Source: Magnetaquicoccus sp039908525 (GTDB taxonomy: Bacteria > Pseudomonadota > Magnetococcia > Magnetococcales > Magnetaquicoccaceae). Taken from it: 64,000 bases of DNA. The translations under genes and the position numbers were made by a program. The notes beneath the pieces are model-generated. The model ran no database searches. It saw only the letters and a program-made list of their open reading frames with translations, and was not told the DNA's origin. Positions 53,169-62,990 of the stretch are shown piece by piece (within the stretch, counting starts at the first letter, position 1; every line of letters begins with the position of its first letter). The DNA lies in assembly GCA_039908525.1 (NCBI GenBank), contig JAMOAY010000015.1, positions 22,934-86,933 on the forward strand, read 5' to 3'.

Positions 53169-55547
53169 CTACTCCCCCAACAGGGTGCGCACCGTATCCA
53201 GGAGATTGGACTGGTCGAAGGCCCCCTTGACGATGTAGGCCGAAGCGCCCGCTTCGATCCCCCGTCTCTTGTCCTCCTCCTTGTCCCGGGAGGTGACCAG
53301 GATGATCGGTGTATGCCGATACTGGTCGTGCAGTCGCAACTTGCGGGTCAAGGAGAAACCATCCAACACCGGCATCTCCACGTCGGTCACCACCAGGTCA
53401 TAGGTCTGCTGCGCCGCCTTTTCATACCCCTCCGCACCATTCTCCGCCACACTGACCTGGTAGCCGGCCGCCTGCAGGATGGCCTGCTCAATCTCGCGGG
53501 TATTGCGTGAATCATCCACCACCAACAGATGTTTGCGAAGTGCAGCCCCCTGCCAATCAACGGGCTCCGAAGCAGACGCCCTCCCCCCGCCCCCCTGTTG
53601 CATCTGTTTCCACAACAGACCACCATCCAGCACCAGGACAATCTCATTCTGGGCGGTGATCATCATCCCGGAAGCGAACGGGTGACGGCGCATGAAATAG
53701 GGCAATGGCTTCAACACCACCACATCCTCATCCACCAATCCGTCACAGAGCAGACCCCGGCACTCCTGCCTGTTGTTCAGAACCAGCAGGGTGTGCCGAC
53801 CGCTGGCAACAGGCGACAGGACGGAGGGGGTGATACCCAGCAGGCTCTGCAGGGCCAGGACCGGCACAACCTGCTCGCGCAACCGCACCGCCCTGCCCCC
53901 CACCACCGGGATCAACGCACTGTCTGCCACCTGCAACACCTCCCCGATGGCCGATCCCGGCATGGCGAACAGGAGACCGGCGACCCGAAACAGAACCACC
54001 CGCACCGTCGCCAACGTCAGGGGCAGGCGGATCAAGAAACGGGTGCCCTGGCCTGGATCGCTGTCCACACGGATGGAACCCCGCAGGGACTCCACAATAT
54101 TTTTTTTGACCACATCCATGCCCACGCCACGCCCGGAAAGATCCGTGACGATCGAATGGGTGCTCAGACCCGGATGAAAAATCAGCTCAATCAATTCGGC
54201 GCGGGAAAGTTGCGTCACGCCCTCCTCGGTGAACAACCCTTTCTGCACAGCCACCGTCTGGAGGCGTGCCAGATCGATGCCCCCACCGTCGTCCCGCAAT
54301 TCGATGGTGACATCTCCACCCTGGGTGCCCGCGACAACCTGGATGCTCCCCTGTGGGGACTTGCCCAACCGTTGTCGCCGTTCGGGGGGCTCTATGCCGT
54401 GATCCACAGCGTTGCGCAGCAAGTGAAGAAACACATCGCCCAGTTTCTCAATAATCACCCGATCCAGGCGGGTCTCGCCCCCGCGCACCACCAACTCGAT
54501 CTGCTTGCCGCTCGCCTTGGCCAGATCCCGGGCCAGACGGGGCAACATGTCAAACAGGGTGGAGAGGGGCAACAGGCGCATCTCCAGGGTGTGCACATGC
54601 AGGGCATCAAACACCAGATCCAGCAATGTGACATCCTCCCGCATCTGGATCATCGTCTGGTGCAGATGGGCTTGCAGAGAGGCGAGGCGGCCCGCCGCTG
54701 CACCCGACCGGTTGTCTGCCACCGTCTCACACAAGGCATGGGCCCGTTTGACATCGTGCAAACGCTGCCGGATCCGTTTCCGGAAGGAGAGAGATTCACC
54801 GACCGTCTGCAACAGGCGGTCAATCTGGCTGGCCTCCATGCGGATGGTCGCATCGCTGCCGCGGCCAATGGGCCGAATGGCCACCGTTCCCGGAACGAAG
54901 GGCGCCCTTTTCATCTCCCTCGGATGCGCCGAGTCCGACGCAGCCCCCGGCGGTTCGCCCAGCGCCGGGGGTTGCGTGGAAGCATCCGGTCGATCCGCCT
55001 GCCCGACCGGCGGCGCACCGGTGGCGCCTCGCACCTCCCCCCCCCCCTCACTCCCCGGAGAGGCCGCAACCAACGCCGCAGCGGAAGGGACAACCGTCGG
55101 CACGGGGCTGTCATCCTCGCGAGCCACCGGCGACGGTTGGGCGGCTCCTTCCCCTCTGGCCATCTGCTCCAATGCCAGACAGAGCGCCTCATTCTCCTCC
55201 AGGGCGCCCGCTCCGTTGGCCACCTGCTCCAGCAATCCCCGAATGGCATCCAGACCGGCAAACAGCAGATCCGCCACCCGGCTCGACCAGACCACCCGCT
55301 GGTCGCGCAGGGCGCCAAACAGATCCTCCATTTTGTGTGCCGTCACGGCAATCGCCGGAAACCGCATCATGCGGGCCGCACCCTTCAGGGTGTGTGCGGC
55401 ACGAAACACGCCGTCCATGCTGCCACCCGTCAGGGATCCTGCTGCGGAACCCTGTTCCCATTCCAACAGGCAGCGGTCCATTGCGCTCAGGTGTTCATGG
55501 GCATCGGCGAGAAACGAGGCAACGAAGCGGGTGCGATCCAGCGCCAT
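53169..55547 (-). CDS. CheA-type hybrid histidine kinase with C-terminal receiver (WspE-like)
   Basis: 792 residues. P1 Hpt with the phospho-His in FRAAHTLKGAARMM, a long Pro/Ala-rich linker (about 135-215), P3, then the P4 ATPase with the N box HLLRNAVDHGIEPPERR, DDGGGI and SGRGVGMDVVKK, a P5 CheW-like domain, and a C-terminal receiver (LLVVDDSRNTR, TDVEMPVLDG, VTSRDKEE, IVKGAF) with all key residues. A fused receiver is typical of WspE. It has AAGGGG 9 bases before the ATG and follows the MCP stop by one base. Last gene of the four-gene transcript. Confidence 0.94.
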   Translation of the reverse strand: MALDRTRFVASFLADAHEHLSAMDRCLLEWEQGSAAGSLTGGSMDGVFRAAHTLKGAARMMRFPAIAVTAHKMEDLFGALRDQRVVWSSRVADLLFAGLDAIRGLLEQVANGAGALEENEALCLALEQMARGEGAAQPSPVAREDDSPVPTVVPSAAALVAASPGSEGGGEVRGATGAPPVGQADRPDASTQPPALGEPPGAASDSAHPREMKRAPFVPGTVAIRPIGRGSDATIRMEASQIDRLLQTVGESLSFRKRIRQRLHDVKRAHALCETVADNRSGAAAGRLASLQAHLHQTMIQMREDVTLLDLVFDALHVHTLEMRLLPLSTLFDMLPRLARDLAKASGKQIELVVRGGETRLDRVIIEKLGDVFLHLLRNAVDHGIEPPERRQRLGKSPQGSIQVVAGTQGGDVTIELRDDGGGIDLARLQTVAVQKGLFTEEGVTQLSRAELIELIFHPGLSTHSIVTDLSGRGVGMDVVKKNIVESLRGSIRVDSDPGQGTRFLIRLPLTLATVRVVLFRVAGLLFAMPGSAIGEVLQVADSALIPVVGGRAVRLREQVVPVLALQSLLGITPSVLSPVASGRHTLLVLNNRQECRGLLCDGLVDEDVVVLKPLPYFMRRHPFASGMMITAQNEIVLVLDGGLLWKQMQQGGGGRASASEPVDWQGAALRKHLLVVDDSRNTREIEQAILQAAGYQVSVAENGAEGYEKAAQQTYDLVVTDVEMPVLDGFSLTRKLRLHDQYRHTPIILVTSRDKEEDKRRGIEAGASAYIVKGAFDQSNLLDTVRTLLGE

Positions 55548-55548
55548 G

Positions 55549-57474
55549 TCAGCAGGCCCCTTCCCGCCAACAGATTCCGGAAAGTTTGAACTTTTCCACC
55601 TGCTCCTGCTGGCTCTGAGCCAGGTGTGCCATGGATTTGATCCCCTGGCTGGTCTGGTTGATGGAGGCCGAACTCTGTTGAATACCCTGTTCTATCCCCT
55701 GCAAAGCCACCAGAATTTGCCGGTTGGCGGTCTCCTGCTGCTGGGTGGCCAGGGAGATCTGCTGCGTGGCATCGGTGGTTGTGCCTACCCCCTCCACAAC
55801 CTCTGCCAGAATGTCCGCTGCCCGACAGCTGATCTCCATACCCTCCTCCACCTGCCCGGCATCCCGTTTGGAGGCCTCCACCAACTGTTTGATGGTGGTG
55901 TGAATCTGCTCCACACGCGCCGCAATATGGCCGGTCGACTCCATCACCGAATCCGCCAGACGGCGGATCTCCACCGCCACCACACCAAACCGCTTGCCCG
56001 CCTCTCCCGCACTGGCCGCCTCCAGGGCGGCATTGAAGGCCAGCAGTTTGGTCTGATCGGCGATGGAATTGATGATATTCATGATATCCGTAATTTCCAC
56101 CGACTTCCTGCCCAGTTCGGCGATCGCCCTGCCGCTTCTGCGGTTGGCCTTGGTGATTTTTTTCATTTTATCGATTACCATAGACATCTCTGCGGCGCTC
56201 TGATTGGTTTTGGACAGGGCATGGCTGGACATCTGCAGTACCTTGCGGGCATTGTCGGCAATTTGCGCCGAGGAGGAGGAGAGCTCCTCCATGGTGCAGG
56301 TGATCTCGGTGACCGAGGCCACCTGCTGTACCGCCGTGGTCGACTGCTGTTCGACGGCCGCTGATATCTCGGCCGAGGCCCGGTTGACATTGTCCGTGAC
56401 ATGGATCACCGCCTGAATGGAGTGTTCCAGGCTGCTGGCCAAACGGTTGGCCGCATCCATGATATGAAACAGCTCGTTTTTTGCACCGGCAGGAACGTCA
56501 AAATGGAAGGTCAAATCGCCACTGGCCAGGGTATCCAACCCCCTGGGTACCGTTCGCATCTGACGCTGAAAAAGCTGCCCCACCCACATGCCGATGATCA
56601 CCGTCAGCAGCACCCCGATACCGGTCCATACCAGACTGTCCCACTGGGTTCGGGACACCCGGCTTTCGGTGGCGATCACCTGCTCGGCGGTTTTCTGGTC
56701 CATGCTCTGCATCTGTCGTTTGACATCGTCGGTGATTTTCAGGGCGATGCGCTCCATGCTGGCGATGCTCTGTTCCACCTGGCCGTTTTTGACCACCATG
56801 GCATCCAGGGTTTGCACATAGGCCGCCATGTCCAACGTGTGCAGTTTCCTGGCCACAGAGGTGGTGGCATCCCTGGCCAGGCGGTCCAGGATCACCCGCA
56901 CGCTGTTGAGGCGTCCCTCATCCGGGGCGGCCAGGTATTCTGCCTCGGCCAGGTGCAGATCGTTGAGAATGGATTCCAGGCTTCTGTTCTCAAACTCGTA
57001 GACCTGCAGCTCAATGGTCTCCCGATTCCTGGCCAAAGAGCTGCGCAGGGCCTGGTTCTGCGTCAGGGAGTCGGTCAAACGTTCGAAGGCGGAGGCATAC
57101 TCCCGAATATCGGCACGGATCGCCTCCGCACCGCCGTTGCCGAGCTCCGCCACCTGCGCCAACAGATCGGCAATGAGGGTTTTCATGGTGGCCGCCGCCT
57201 CCGGGTGGCGGGTGGCGTGCGCCTTGACGCGGATCTGCTCGGCCTGGGCCACGCCCAAAGAAACAAGCCGCCAACCATCCTTGCTGTGCAAACCCCGGTA
57301 CAGATCCCGATTCAACTCCTGAACGGCTGCCAGGGAAAAATGGTTCAGGGCGATGACGGCCAGAAAGATGGTCAGGGAGACCCCGGAGGTCAGGCGCAGC
57401 CAGGTGGTCATGGAAAAGCGCGCAAACAGCGTGGATCGGTGTTGCACGGCCCACTGCAGGAAAGAAGGCATCAT
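55549..57474 (-). CDS. Methyl-accepting chemotaxis protein (WspA-like)
   Basis: 641 residues. TM1 at about 26-46, a helical periplasmic domain of about 230 residues (RPEAAATMKTL-like helices, no Cache motifs), TM2 (LVWTGIGVLLTVIIGMWVGQLF), a HAMP-like linker, and a cytoplasmic signalling hairpin with the tip IADQTKLLAFNAALEAASAG and GVVAVEIRRLADSV. No C-terminal CheR-tethering pentapeptide is visible. It should sense a periplasmic or envelope signal and control CheA. ATG 57474 (MMPSFLQWAV) is used; a longer frame to 57537 overlaps cheR. Confidence 0.93.
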   Translation of the reverse strand: MMPSFLQWAVQHRSTLFARFSMTTWLRLTSGVSLTIFLAVIALNHFSLAAVQELNRDLYRGLHSKDGWRLVSLGVAQAEQIRVKAHATRHPEAAATMKTLIADLLAQVAELGNGGAEAIRADIREYASAFERLTDSLTQNQALRSSLARNRETIELQVYEFENRSLESILNDLHLAEAEYLAAPDEGRLNSVRVILDRLARDATTSVARKLHTLDMAAYVQTLDAMVVKNGQVEQSIASMERIALKITDDVKRQMQSMDQKTAEQVIATESRVSRTQWDSLVWTGIGVLLTVIIGMWVGQLFQRQMRTVPRGLDTLASGDLTFHFDVPAGAKNELFHIMDAANRLASSLEHSIQAVIHVTDNVNRASAEISAAVEQQSTTAVQQVASVTEITCTMEELSSSSAQIADNARKVLQMSSHALSKTNQSAAEMSMVIDKMKKITKANRRSGRAIAELGRKSVEITDIMNIINSIADQTKLLAFNAALEAASAGEAGKRFGVVAVEIRRLADSVMESTGHIAARVEQIHTTIKQLVEASKRDAGQVEEGMEISCRAADILAEVVEGVGTTTDATQQISLATQQQETANRQILVALQGIEQGIQQSSASINQTSQGIKSMAHLAQSQQEQVEKFKLSGICWREGAC

Positions 57475-57493
57475 GGGAAGGAGAACTCCTTGA

Positions 57494-59029
57494 TCAGGAT
57501 GGATGCATCTGCCGGAGCCTGAATTGGCAAAAACCAATCAACTCGTCTGCAGAAAATGATAACGGCAAAAAGCTGAGACCATGCTCTGCCCAGGCGGTCG
57601 TCTGGGACAAACGATGGATCACGACCTGATACTCCCGGACGGCCATGGTCTGCTCGTCCAGCAGTTCACAGGTCTGTGCCAGATAGAAATGGGGCAACCA
57701 ACTGGAGGGGTTCAGAAAGATGGCCGCCTTGAGCCGGGCCATCCGTTCCTGCGGCGCCACGCCCTCCTGGTGCAATGCCATGGCCAACAGCACCAGGGCC
57801 GCAAAGCAGAGGGAGTCCTTGGCCAACACCCCCTGGCAGAGCTTCTGGGCGGCACTCACCGTCGCCCTGTCGTCACCCCCGTGCAGGAGAATGGCCGCCT
57901 TCAGGGTGGCGGCCTGGCAATGGTCAGGGTGCTCCCGCAAGATCGGATCCAGCCGGGCCAGTGCCCGCCTGAACTGCTGCTCATTGGCCAGGCGCACGGC
58001 CTTCGCCAGGCTTTTTTCCAGATCCTGTTGCTCGCTTCTCTCCAGCACAGGGGCTGGACGGCGGTGTCTGGCGTCCGGCAAATCCCTCTCCGCCACCCGT
58101 GGCCACTTCGACAGATCCGGCTTGTTTGCCGCCGGAGAGCTGTCAAACGCCCCTCCCCCGGGGCCGTTGGCGGGAGGCTCAAGCAGCTTGCGAAAAAAAA
58201 ACCGCCCGTGCCGATCCTCCAGACGCACACGACGGGGCATGACATCGGGCAGGTTGTGAAAAAAGATCTCCGCCGGACTGAGAAACAGGCAGCCTCCCGG
58301 CGTGAGATGTTCCAGCAGGTGGGAAAAAATTTTTTTCTTGGTCAATTCGTCAAAATAAATGGAAACATTGCGGTAGAAAACAAAATCTGCCCCCTGCATG
58401 GGCGGCGGATAACGGTCGGCGACCAGATTCAGGGAGAAAAAATCCACTTTCTCCTGCAGATGAGCGACGACCCGCTCCTTGCCGGCCGCTTCCTGGGAAA
58501 AATAGCGTCGCCGCAAAGATTCATCGAAGTTGCGAAAGGCATTCTCCCCATAAAGGGCGGCACGGGCCGTGGCCAACGCATGGCCGTCCACATCCCCCCC
58601 ATGGACCAGAAAGGGTATGCCATTGCCCTGTCTTTCCAGCACCATCATGGCAATGGAGTAGGCCTCCTCGCCACTGGAGCAACCGGCACTGACGATGGAA
58701 ACAGGACGCGCTCCCGCCAAGCCATGCCAGAATTCCGGCAACAGGCTGTCGGCAAAAACCTGCAGCTCCTCGATACCCCGGAAAAAATAGGTCTCATTGA
58801 CCGTCAGCAGAGAGATCAAGGTTTCCATTTCACCGGGATCGGCGTGCAGGCGCAGCCAATAGTCGGCGAGGGAGGAGCAAACAAGCGCAGCCTGGCGGTC
58901 ATCCACCGCCTCCAACAGTTTGCCGATCCGGTTCGGATCGAAATAGAGCCCACTGCGCTCCCGGATCAGATCGTGCCACAGGACGATGGCGGCGGGGCTC
59001 CATTTCTCTCCCGGGGGGGCGGTGTCCAT
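57494..59029 (-). CDS. CheR methyltransferase with C-terminal helical/TPR extension (WspC-like)
   Basis: 511 residues. Residues 1-275 are CheR: TVNETYFFRG, SAGCSSGEEAYSIAMMVLE (SAM loop), FRNFDESLRRRYF, NLVADRYPPPMQG and FYRNVSIYFD. The C-terminal half, after a flexible Pro/Gly-rich segment, has TPR-like helices (AVRLANEQQFRRALARLDPILREHPDH). CheR with TPR is the WspC plan. It methylates the MCP encoded 20 bases downstream. Its start follows the stop of the GGDEF gene by 7 bases. Confidence 0.92.
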   Translation of the reverse strand: MDTAPPGEKWSPAAIVLWHDLIRERSGLYFDPNRIGKLLEAVDDRQAALVCSSLADYWLRLHADPGEMETLISLLTVNETYFFRGIEELQVFADSLLPEFWHGLAGARPVSIVSAGCSSGEEAYSIAMMVLERQGNGIPFLVHGGDVDGHALATARAALYGENAFRNFDESLRRRYFSQEAAGKERVVAHLQEKVDFFSLNLVADRYPPPMQGADFVFYRNVSIYFDELTKKKIFSHLLEHLTPGGCLFLSPAEIFFHNLPDVMPRRVRLEDRHGRFFFRKLLEPPANGPGGGAFDSSPAANKPDLSKWPRVAERDLPDARHRRPAPVLERSEQQDLEKSLAKAVRLANEQQFRRALARLDPILREHPDHCQAATLKAAILLHGGDDRATVSAAQKLCQGVLAKDSLCFAALVLLAMALHQEGVAPQERMARLKAAIFLNPSSWLPHFYLAQTCELLDEQTMAVREYQVVIHRLSQTTAWAEHGLSFLPLSFSADELIGFCQFRLRQMHPS

Positions 59030-59036
59030 CGTTGGA

Positions 59037-61355
59037 TCACCCCCCCTGGTCCAGAAGCCGGGTCAGTGCCTCGGCCTCCATGGGCGGACCAAAGCAGCGC
59101 CCTTGCAGCAGGTGGCAGCCACTGGCCTTGAGGAAAGCGGCCTGCTCTCCGGTTTCCACCCCCTCGGCCACCACCTCCCAGGAAAACGCCATGGCCAGTG
59201 CCGCGACGCCCCGCAACAGGGTTGCCCGAGCTTCGTTTGCGGGCAGATTCTCTTGCAAACGGCTGTCTATCTTGATCGAACGAATGCCGACCGTCTGCAG
59301 GTCGGCCGGGGAGAAGGGGAGAACCCCCACATCCCGTACCGCCAGGCCAACACCCGTGCCCTGCAGGGCTTTGAGAAGGGGCAAGGTTTTCTCCCAATGG
59401 GGGAGCAGGGAGGCGCCGTTGAGTTCCCACTCCAGGCAGGCGGGCGGCAACCGGGTCTCGGCCAGCACCGCCCGGACCATTTCGACCAGGGTTGTGCCCT
59501 GCTGCAGCTGTCGGATCGAAAGGGGCAGGATCAGGGCTGTGAGAAGATGGCCCGCCTGCTGCCAAGCCTGGTACTGTCGGCAGGCGGTCTCCAGCATCCA
59601 CAACCCCAGAGGCACCAGGAGATCGGTCTGCTCCAGGCAGGCCATGAACCGCTCCGGCAATATCCCACCCTCACCCGGACGATTCCAGCGCAGTTGCACC
59701 TCCACGCTCTGTACACCTCCTGTCTCCGCCCGCACCCTGGGCTGGTAGTAGAGAACAAACTCCCGGTTGTCCCATGCCTGTACCAGGGCCTTCTCCATCA
59801 TGACCCGCTCATCGGCGGCCTCGTTCATCGCCGGGGTGAAAAAGCGAAAGGTGCTGCGACCCGCCGTTTTGGCCTGGTACATGGCGGCGTCGGCATTCTT
59901 GATCAACTGTTCCATATCGCTGGCATCATTCGGAAAAAAGGTGATCCCCAGAGAACCGGAAATGGAGGCCTCGCCCTGTGGCAAAAAAAACGGTTTATTC
60001 AGCTCTTCCAGGATGCGCCGCGCCACATATTCGATGTAGAAGGCGTGGGTCAGCCAGGGCAGGATGACGGTGAACTCGTCTCCCCCCAGGCGGGCCAGCA
60101 GGTCGGTACTGCGCAGACAGCCTGCGATACGGCGCGAGGCATCCTGCAACAGGCGGTCCCCCGCTTCGTGACCCAGGGTATCGTTGACCTGTTTGAAACG
60201 GTCCAGATCGATAAACATCAGCACCAGATCCTTGTCTGTGCGCTGCGCGGTGGTAATCGCCTGGGTGAGGCGGTCGTAGAAAAGGGCCCGGTTGGCAAAA
60301 CCGGTCAATGGGTCGTACTCGGCCTTTTGTTTGATGGCCTCCTCCAACCGCTGCCGCTCCAGCAGATTGGCCAAGGTCGAGGCCACCGCGTGCAAAAAGG
60401 ACTCCTCCTCGGGCACAGGCTGATGGCCCGCCGCCAGATAGAGCTTCATGACACCGATGGCCCGGTGTTGCAGGTAGATCGGCACAACATAACGGCTACA
60501 TTCGGTGATTCCGCTGCAATAACTCTCCTGGCTGAACGCCTCGTGGGGGATGAAGAGGATGGTCCCCTCCTCCACGGCGCGCAGGCAGGCAGAGTGGTGG
60601 GACTGGGCCGCCGACAGACGGGCACAGCGCACCTCCTGCTCTCTGGTCAAACCCCGGGAGGCTCTGAGCAGAAGATCCCCACTCCGTTCATCCACCAGAA
60701 AGAATACCCCCCTTTTCTGCAACTCAAACCAGGGGACGGCGAGGATGATATCCAACATGGTTTCCAGCTGCTGGACCAGGGCCAGGCCTGTCATGGCCGA
60801 CTCCAGCAAACGGTTGATGGCCGTCCTGGATTCATAGTCGCGGCGGATTTGCGCCTCATGGTGCTGACGGCGCACCACCTCGGCGGCCAGATCCTGATTG
60901 GACCGCCGCAGCGCATCCAGCAAAAGCCGATTTTCCCGTTCGATGCGCACTTTGTCCAGCAGCTTTTGGACGGCGAACAGCACCGTTTCCTCTATATTTT
61001 CATCCTTGAGCAGATAATCGTCGGCCCCGTCGTGAATCACGCCGATGGCGGCGCTCACATCATCGTTGCCCGACAGGACAATAATGGGCAACGCGCACCC
61101 CTCGCCGCGCAGGGTCTGGACCAACCGCGTGCCGGTCATGCCCGGCATATTGAGGTCCGTGACCAGCAGATCCACCCCCTCTCGGTTGGCTTGCAACCAT
61201 ACCAAGGCCTGCTGGCCATCCGGCGCCTCGGACACCCGATAACCCCCTCCTTCCAGGGCGCCCTTCAGCAACATCCGGGTAAATCCATCATCGTCGACGA
61301 TCAGGATGCGGGACACCTCCCGGTTCTCTCCCTCGACGCATGTCGAAGATGCCAT
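59037..61355 (-). CDS. REC-GAF-GGDEF-EAL protein, likely output diguanylate cyclase (WspR-like)
   Basis: 772 residues. The receiver (ILIVDDDGFTR, VTDLNMPGMTG, LLKDENI) is followed by a helix-rich linker, GAF and GGDEF. The GGDEF site is intact (RLGGDEFTVILP) with the I-site RSTD five residues before it, so regulated cyclase activity is expected. The EAL domain keeps EV(Q)LRW Glu, IKID Lys and VAEGVET, but DDFGTG is RDVGVL, NLS is PLS and the ELTE Glu is Gly, so phosphodiesterase activity is probably lost. GAF-GGDEF resembles the protein at 11063-12868. First gene of dgc-cheR-mcp-cheA; ATG 61355 has GGGGGAAGG upstream. By context its receiver is phosphorylated by the CheA-REC. Confidence 0.92.
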   Translation of the reverse strand: MASSTCVEGENREVSRILIVDDDGFTRMLLKGALEGGGYRVSEAPDGQQALVWLQANREGVDLLVTDLNMPGMTGTRLVQTLRGEGCALPIIVLSGNDDVSAAIGVIHDGADDYLLKDENIEETVLFAVQKLLDKVRIERENRLLLDALRRSNQDLAAEVVRRQHHEAQIRRDYESRTAINRLLESAMTGLALVQQLETMLDIILAVPWFELQKRGVFFLVDERSGDLLLRASRGLTREQEVRCARLSAAQSHHSACLRAVEEGTILFIPHEAFSQESYCSGITECSRYVVPIYLQHRAIGVMKLYLAAGHQPVPEEESFLHAVASTLANLLERQRLEEAIKQKAEYDPLTGFANRALFYDRLTQAITTAQRTDKDLVLMFIDLDRFKQVNDTLGHEAGDRLLQDASRRIAGCLRSTDLLARLGGDEFTVILPWLTHAFYIEYVARRILEELNKPFFLPQGEASISGSLGITFFPNDASDMEQLIKNADAAMYQAKTAGRSTFRFFTPAMNEAADERVMMEKALVQAWDNREFVLYYQPRVRAETGGVQSVEVQLRWNRPGEGGILPERFMACLEQTDLLVPLGLWMLETACRQYQAWQQAGHLLTALILPLSIRQLQQGTTLVEMVRAVLAETRLPPACLEWELNGASLLPHWEKTLPLLKALQGTGVGLAVRDVGVLPFSPADLQTVGIRSIKIDSRLQENLPANEARATLLRGVAALAMAFSWEVVAEGVETGEQAAFLKASGCHLLQGRCFGPPMEAEALTRLLDQGG

Positions 61356-61566
61356 ACCTTCCCCCTGCCAATACGCCGACCACACAAAGTAACCCCTCCG
61401 TGCAGTTTAACACAGGCAGGTCGAAGAAAAAACCGGGAGATGCACCCCCAGCCCTTTTTCCTGCCCGGCGGGCAAACCCATTGTGTGCAGAGGCTTTGCA
61501 GAGAGGGTGCAAACGGTGTAGACTCGACCCGTCTGGCTTGCAGCCTCTCCCATTGAGCGAACCATC

Positions 61567-62619
61567 ATGAACCCGATCAAAGTCCTTGTTGTGGATGACA
61601 GTGCCGTTGTCCGGTTTGGTATCCGGAAAATGTTGCGGACGGATCCTGAAATCCTGGTGGTGGGAGAGGCGGTCAACGGGGAGGAGGCCATCCGTCAACA
61701 GGAGCTGCTTGCCCCGGACATCATCACCATGGATGTCAACATGCCCGTCATGGGTGGACTGGAGGCCACGTCGCGCATCATGTCCAGCCGGCCGGTCCCC
61801 ATTCTGATCGTCACCGATCTGGATACTGCCGACCTGGCCTTTGAGGCCATCGCCCACGGTGCCATGGATCTGCTGGGCAAGGCGGAAATCACCCCGGAAA
61901 ACACCCGCCAGTTTACCCACAAAGTCAAACTTTTATCCCAGATCAAGGTCATCAAGCACATTCCCAGCACCCGCCAGTGGTGCAAGTTGCCCACCCCCTC
62001 CAACCCGCTGACCGGCGGGCACGCCCTGGAGTGGATCATTGCGGTCGCCTCATCCACCGGGGGACCCAAGGCGTTGATCACCCTGCTGAACGGTCTGGGC
62101 CCCGATTGGCGCACGCCGGTGGTCATCGCGCAACATATTCACGCGGATTTCGTCTCCAAGCTGGTCCAATGGTTGAACAGCGTCACCCCCCTTTCGGTGT
62201 GCCTGGCGGAGGCCGGTCAGACACTGAAGTCCGGCCACGCCTACGTCTCACCGGCCAACAGCAACCTGCAACTCTCCCCCCAGGGACGCACCCTCCTGAC
62301 CCAACCGGTGACGCGGGCGCTCTATCACCCCTCCTGCGATGCCCTGCTCTCCTCTGTCGTGCACCATCATGGGGCGAAAACTATCGGTGTCATTCTGACC
62401 GGGATGGGGGATGATGGTGTTCTGGGCGCCAAGGCCATCAAGGCGGCGGGGGGACACATTATTGCCCAGGACGAGGAGACCTCCGCCGTCTACGGCATGC
62501 CACAGGCCGCCCGGCAGCAGGGCTGTGTCGACCATGTGCTGCCCATCGAAAAGATCGGCCCCCAGATCCGCGCCTTCATCGACCGGCGCACCAGGGAGCG
62601 CGCAACCTCCGTCATGTGA
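61567..62619 (+). CDS. CheB-type protein-glutamate methylesterase (WspF-like)
   Basis: 350 residues. The receiver (VLVVDDSAVVRFGI, TMDVNMPVMGGLE, with GKAEITPE at the Lys position) is followed by the esterase with catalytic Ser in AVASSTGGPKAL, His in AQHIHADF and Asp in TGMGDDG. It demethylates or deamidates MCP receptors and adapts the pathway, opposing CheR. It is transcribed divergently from the rest of the cluster with a 210-base spacer. A weak TTTGCA/TAGACT pair 18 bases apart lies upstream but is not convincing. It is followed by a likely terminator. Confidence 0.93.
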   Translation: MNPIKVLVVDDSAVVRFGIRKMLRTDPEILVVGEAVNGEEAIRQQELLAPDIITMDVNMPVMGGLEATSRIMSSRPVPILIVTDLDTADLAFEAIAHGAMDLLGKAEITPENTRQFTHKVKLLSQIKVIKHIPSTRQWCKLPTPSNPLTGGHALEWIIAVASSTGGPKALITLLNGLGPDWRTPVVIAQHIHADFVSKLVQWLNSVTPLSVCLAEAGQTLKSGHAYVSPANSNLQLSPQGRTLLTQPVTRALYHPSCDALLSSVVHHHGAKTIGVILTGMGDDGVLGAKAIKAAGGHIIAQDEETSAVYGMPQAARQQGCVDHVLPIEKIGPQIRAFIDRRTRERATSVM

Positions 62620-62990
62620 CAGATACCCCTCAGCGAATCATGGGAGGTTTCTCGGACGAAGAACATCCATTGAATGAGCAACCGTTTTCGGGTTCCGCTG
62701 CCTGCTCTCAGTAAAAATACTTAAAATTGTACATTTTATTTTCATGACAACTCATTGCCATCCCGCATAGTTGTCAGTTTTTTTCTTGGTTAAAAAAATA
62801 AAAATCACTAAAAACACGATAAATATATGTTTTTTATACAATAAAATTAAAAAATATCATTCAGTAAAATTTTTAGTTGATTTTTATTGTTGTTCTCTGA
62901 TAGGGTTCACGACAGATTTTAAGATTGTGGCGCGCGACACTCCATAACTTAAAATTTTATTTTAATCGACCAACAGCGAAGGAGAAAACA
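62620..62990. other. AT-rich spacer downstream of cheB
   Basis: About 370 bases without a supported gene. 62700-62970 is strongly AT-rich compared with the GC-rich surroundings. It contains the likely cheB terminator (62745-62784) and must carry the promoter for the next gene; no confident -35/-10 pair was assigned. Confidence 0.6.
62745..62784 (+). terminator. Likely intrinsic terminator of cheB
   Basis: Inverted repeat TGACAACT...AGTTGTCA (8-bp stem, 16-base loop) followed by a run of seven T. It lies 125 bases after the cheB stop. Confidence 0.5.

Noticed and set aside
53169..62619. Interpretation of the cluster as a flagellar chemotaxis operon
   Set aside because: There is no stand-alone CheY, CheZ, CheD or flagellar gene, and the kinase carries a fused receiver with a GGDEF protein as the only separate regulator.
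62005..62619. Possible second small gene antisense to cheB
   Set aside because: The CheB esterase active site residues are all on the plus strand, and the minus frames show no motif.
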